NCBI GenBank assembly: GCA_023428035.1
Contig: JAEYZO010000019.1
Coordinates: 1-7,452 of the forward strand
Reading direction: 5' to 3'
DNA: 7,452 nt
DNA from: Pseudomonadota bacterium
Lineage (GTDB): Bacteria > Myxococcota_A > Polyangia > Polyangiales > Ga0077539
The notes under the pieces were generated by a model that made no database searches, was not told the origin of the DNA, and worked only from the letters and a program-made list of their open reading frames with translations. A program made the position numbers and the translations under genes. Each line of letters opens with the position of its first letter. Within the stretch, counting starts at the first letter, position 1. Positions 5,858-7,452 of this stretch are shown here, in pieces.

Positions 5858-7452
5858 AACACCTCCCGACACATCCTCTCGGTGCTGGTCTGGTTCCCCG
5901 CGGTGGCGGGGCTGCTGGCGCTCTTCCTCCCGCGGCAGGCGCCCCGGCTGCTCCGCACCTACGGCGTGGGCGCGTCGCTCTTCCTCTTCGGGCAGTCGCT
6001 GCAGCTCCTCATCGGCTCGACCCACTCGGTGCAGAGCCGAGGGTTCCGCCTCGTCGAGAACTCCGAGTGGATCCCCTCCCTCGGCATCCGTTACCACCTC
6101 GCGGTCGACGGCGTGTCGCTCTGGCTGGTGCTGCTCACCACCTTCCTCACGCCCCTGACGCTCTACGTCTCCTTCGGCGCGATCCGTAACCGCCAGAAGG
6201 AATTCATCGCCGCCATGCTCGTGCTCGAGTCGGCGATGATCGGCGCGCTGCTCTCCCTCGACCTCTTCCTCTTCTACGTCTTCTACGAGCTGATGCTCGT
6301 GCCGATGTTCATCATCATCGGCGTCTTCGGCGGCAAGAACAGCGTCTACGCCGCGGTGAAGTTCTTCATCTACACCTTCGCCGGCTCGGTCTTCATGCTG
6401 GTCGCCCTGATCTACATGGTGGTGAAGCACCACGAGCTCACGGGGCACTACAGCTTCGACTACCTCGACCTGATGCGGGTGGGCTTCCCCGCGGGCACCG
6501 AGAGGCTGCTCTTCGCGGCCTTCACCGTGGCCTTCGCGATCAAGGTCCCGATGTGGCCGGTGCACACCTGGCTGCCCGACGCGCACACCGAGGCCCCGAC
6601 GGGGGGGTCGATGATCCTCGCGGCGGTGATGCTGAAGGTGGGCACCTACGGCTTCCTGCGCTTCTCGCTCGGGTTCTTCCCCAACGCCGCGCACTGGATC
6701 GGGCCCACCGTCGCCGGCCTCGCCTGCGTCGGGATCATCTACGGCGCCCTCGTCGCGTGGCGGCAGTACGACTTCAAGCGCCTCGTGGCCTACTCCTCCG
6801 TGAGCCACATGGGCTTCGTGATGCTCGGGCTGATCTCGCGGAACCCCCACGGGGTCTCCGGCGCGATCCTCCAGATGATCAACCACGGGATCTCGACGGG
6901 GGCGCTCTTCCTCCTCGTGGGGGTCATCTACGACCGCCGGCACACCCGCGACGTGGCGGAGTTCGGCGGGCTCGCCAAGGTGATGCCCTGGTACTCCGCG
7001 ATGTTCGTGCTGGTGACCATGAGCTCCATCGGCCTGCCGGGCACCAACGGCTTCATCGGCGAGTTCCTGATCATCACGGGCACCTTCACGTCCGAGCTCC
7101 TGCGCTGGTCGTACCGGGTGGTGAGCGGCGTGCCCGACACCGCCAACGTGGGGCCCTTCTTCGCGCTCGTCGCGGCGTGCGGCGTGCTCCTCGGCGCGGT
7201 CTACATGCTCGACGTGACGCAGAAGGTGTTCTTCGGGCCGATCACCAACCCCAAGAACCGCCGCCTGCACGACCTCAACCCCCGCGAGTGGACGGGCCTC
7301 GTGCCCCTGGTCGCGATGATCTTCGCGATCGGGTTCTTCCCCGCGCACTTCAGGGCCCGCATCGACCCGACGGTGCGCGCGGTGCTGCACGTCTACGGCG
7401 CCAAGCGCGACGCGCTGCGCGAGGCGCAGATGACCCGCGCGCGGCCCTTCAT
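5855..7452 (+). CDS. nuoM: NADH-quinone oxidoreductase subunit M, open at the right edge
   Basis: This is the ND4-type antiporter-like subunit, the middle pump of the membrane arm between NuoL and NuoN. From GTG 5855 the frame stays open for 532 codons to the window end without a stop. Key residues are present: Glu145 in FYELMLVPMF, Lys230 in AIKVPMWPVHTWLPDAHTEAP, Lys309 in YDFKRLVAYSSVSHMGF, His344 in MINHGISTGALF, and Glu402 in GTNGFIGEFLI. That glutamate is where NuoM proteins carry Glu (Glu407 in E. coli) instead of the TM12 lysine of NuoL. About 14 membrane helices are visible, the last at about 480-497, followed by a polar, basic tail. E. coli NuoM is 509 residues, so only a few tail residues should be missing. 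Unlike NuoL, its loops are of ordinary size. The 13-base gap from nuoL implies one transcript. nuoN would be the expected next gene. Confidence 0.96.
   Translation, partial: MNTSRHILSVLVWFPAVAGLLALFLPRQAPRLLRTYGVGASLFLFGQSLQLLIGSTHSVQSRGFRLVENSEWIPSLGIRYHLAVDGVSLWLVLLTTFLTPLTLYVSFGAIRNRQKEFIAAMLVLESAMIGALLSLDLFLFYVFYELMLVPMFIIIGVFGGKNSVYAAVKFFIYTFAGSVFMLVALIYMVVKHHELTGHYSFDYLDLMRVGFPAGTERLLFAAFTVAFAIKVPMWPVHTWLPDAHTEAPTGGSMILAAVMLKVGTYGFLRFSLGFFPNAAHWIGPTVAGLACVGIIYGALVAWRQYDFKRLVAYSSVSHMGFVMLGLISRNPHGVSGAILQMINHGISTGALFLLVGVIYDRRHTRDVAEFGGLAKVMPWYSAMFVLVTMSSIGLPGTNGFIGEFLIITGTFTSELLRWSYRVVSGVPDTANVGPFFALVAACGVLLGAVYMLDVTQKVFFGPITNPKNRRLHDLNPREWTGLVPLVAMIFAIGFFPAHFRARIDPTVRAVLHVYGAKRDALREAQMTRARPF

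Noticed and set aside
3235..5958. 907-codon minus-strand open frame covering all of nuoL
   Set aside because: Same composition artefact; the + strand encodes a complete NuoL with all catalytic residues, and the antisense product has no recognisable domain.
5630..7390. 586-codon minus-strand open frame opposite nuoM
   Set aside because: It is antisense to nuoM, whose conserved motifs are unambiguous, and the product is Glu/His/Arg-rich low complexity.

Overview
The window is a high-GC stretch (roughly 70% by eye, with strongly G/C-ending codons) carrying most of an operon for respiratory complex I, the proton-pumping NADH:quinone oxidoreductase. All confident genes lie on the + strand and are packed tightly: nuoE (410-949), nuoF (968-2314), nuoJ (2311-2880), nuoK (2877-3245), nuoL (3259-5841) and nuoM (5855 to the right edge, still open). 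The base composition and the form of the subunits fit a high-GC Gram-negative aerobe, and a myxobacterial (Myxococcota) relative is my best guess. That is an inference from style, not from a search.

Left edge (1-409): the minus strand holds the first 40 codons of what looks like a secreted protein or lipoprotein running off the edge, divergent from the nuo genes. The 287-base gap before nuoE contains a plausible housekeeping-type promoter, a 9-base direct repeat flanking its -35 box, and an 8-bp inverted repeat in the presumed leader of nuoE.

How the genes work together: NuoF takes electrons from NADH through FMN and a [4Fe-4S] cluster, and NuoE carries the accessory [2Fe-2S] cluster next to it. 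NuoJ, NuoK, NuoL and NuoM are membrane-arm subunits. NuoL and NuoM are the antiporter-like pumps, and NuoK and NuoJ continue the charged axis toward the quinone site. The genes for NuoG, NuoH and NuoI, which normally stand between nuoF and nuoJ, are absent. nuoF and nuoJ overlap by 4 bases with no remnant between them.

The most unusual content is in the proteins. NuoL is 860 residues, against about 613 in E. coli. It has an enlarged TM2-TM3 loop, about 33 extra residues in the TM6-TM7 loop, a His-rich TM13-TM14 loop, and about 105 residues after the last transmembrane helix. NuoK also carries about 21 extra residues in its single periplasmic loop. By standard topology, all of these additions except the His-rich loop project on the periplasmic face. 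I saw no mobile element, tRNA, rRNA, CRISPR array or clear terminator.
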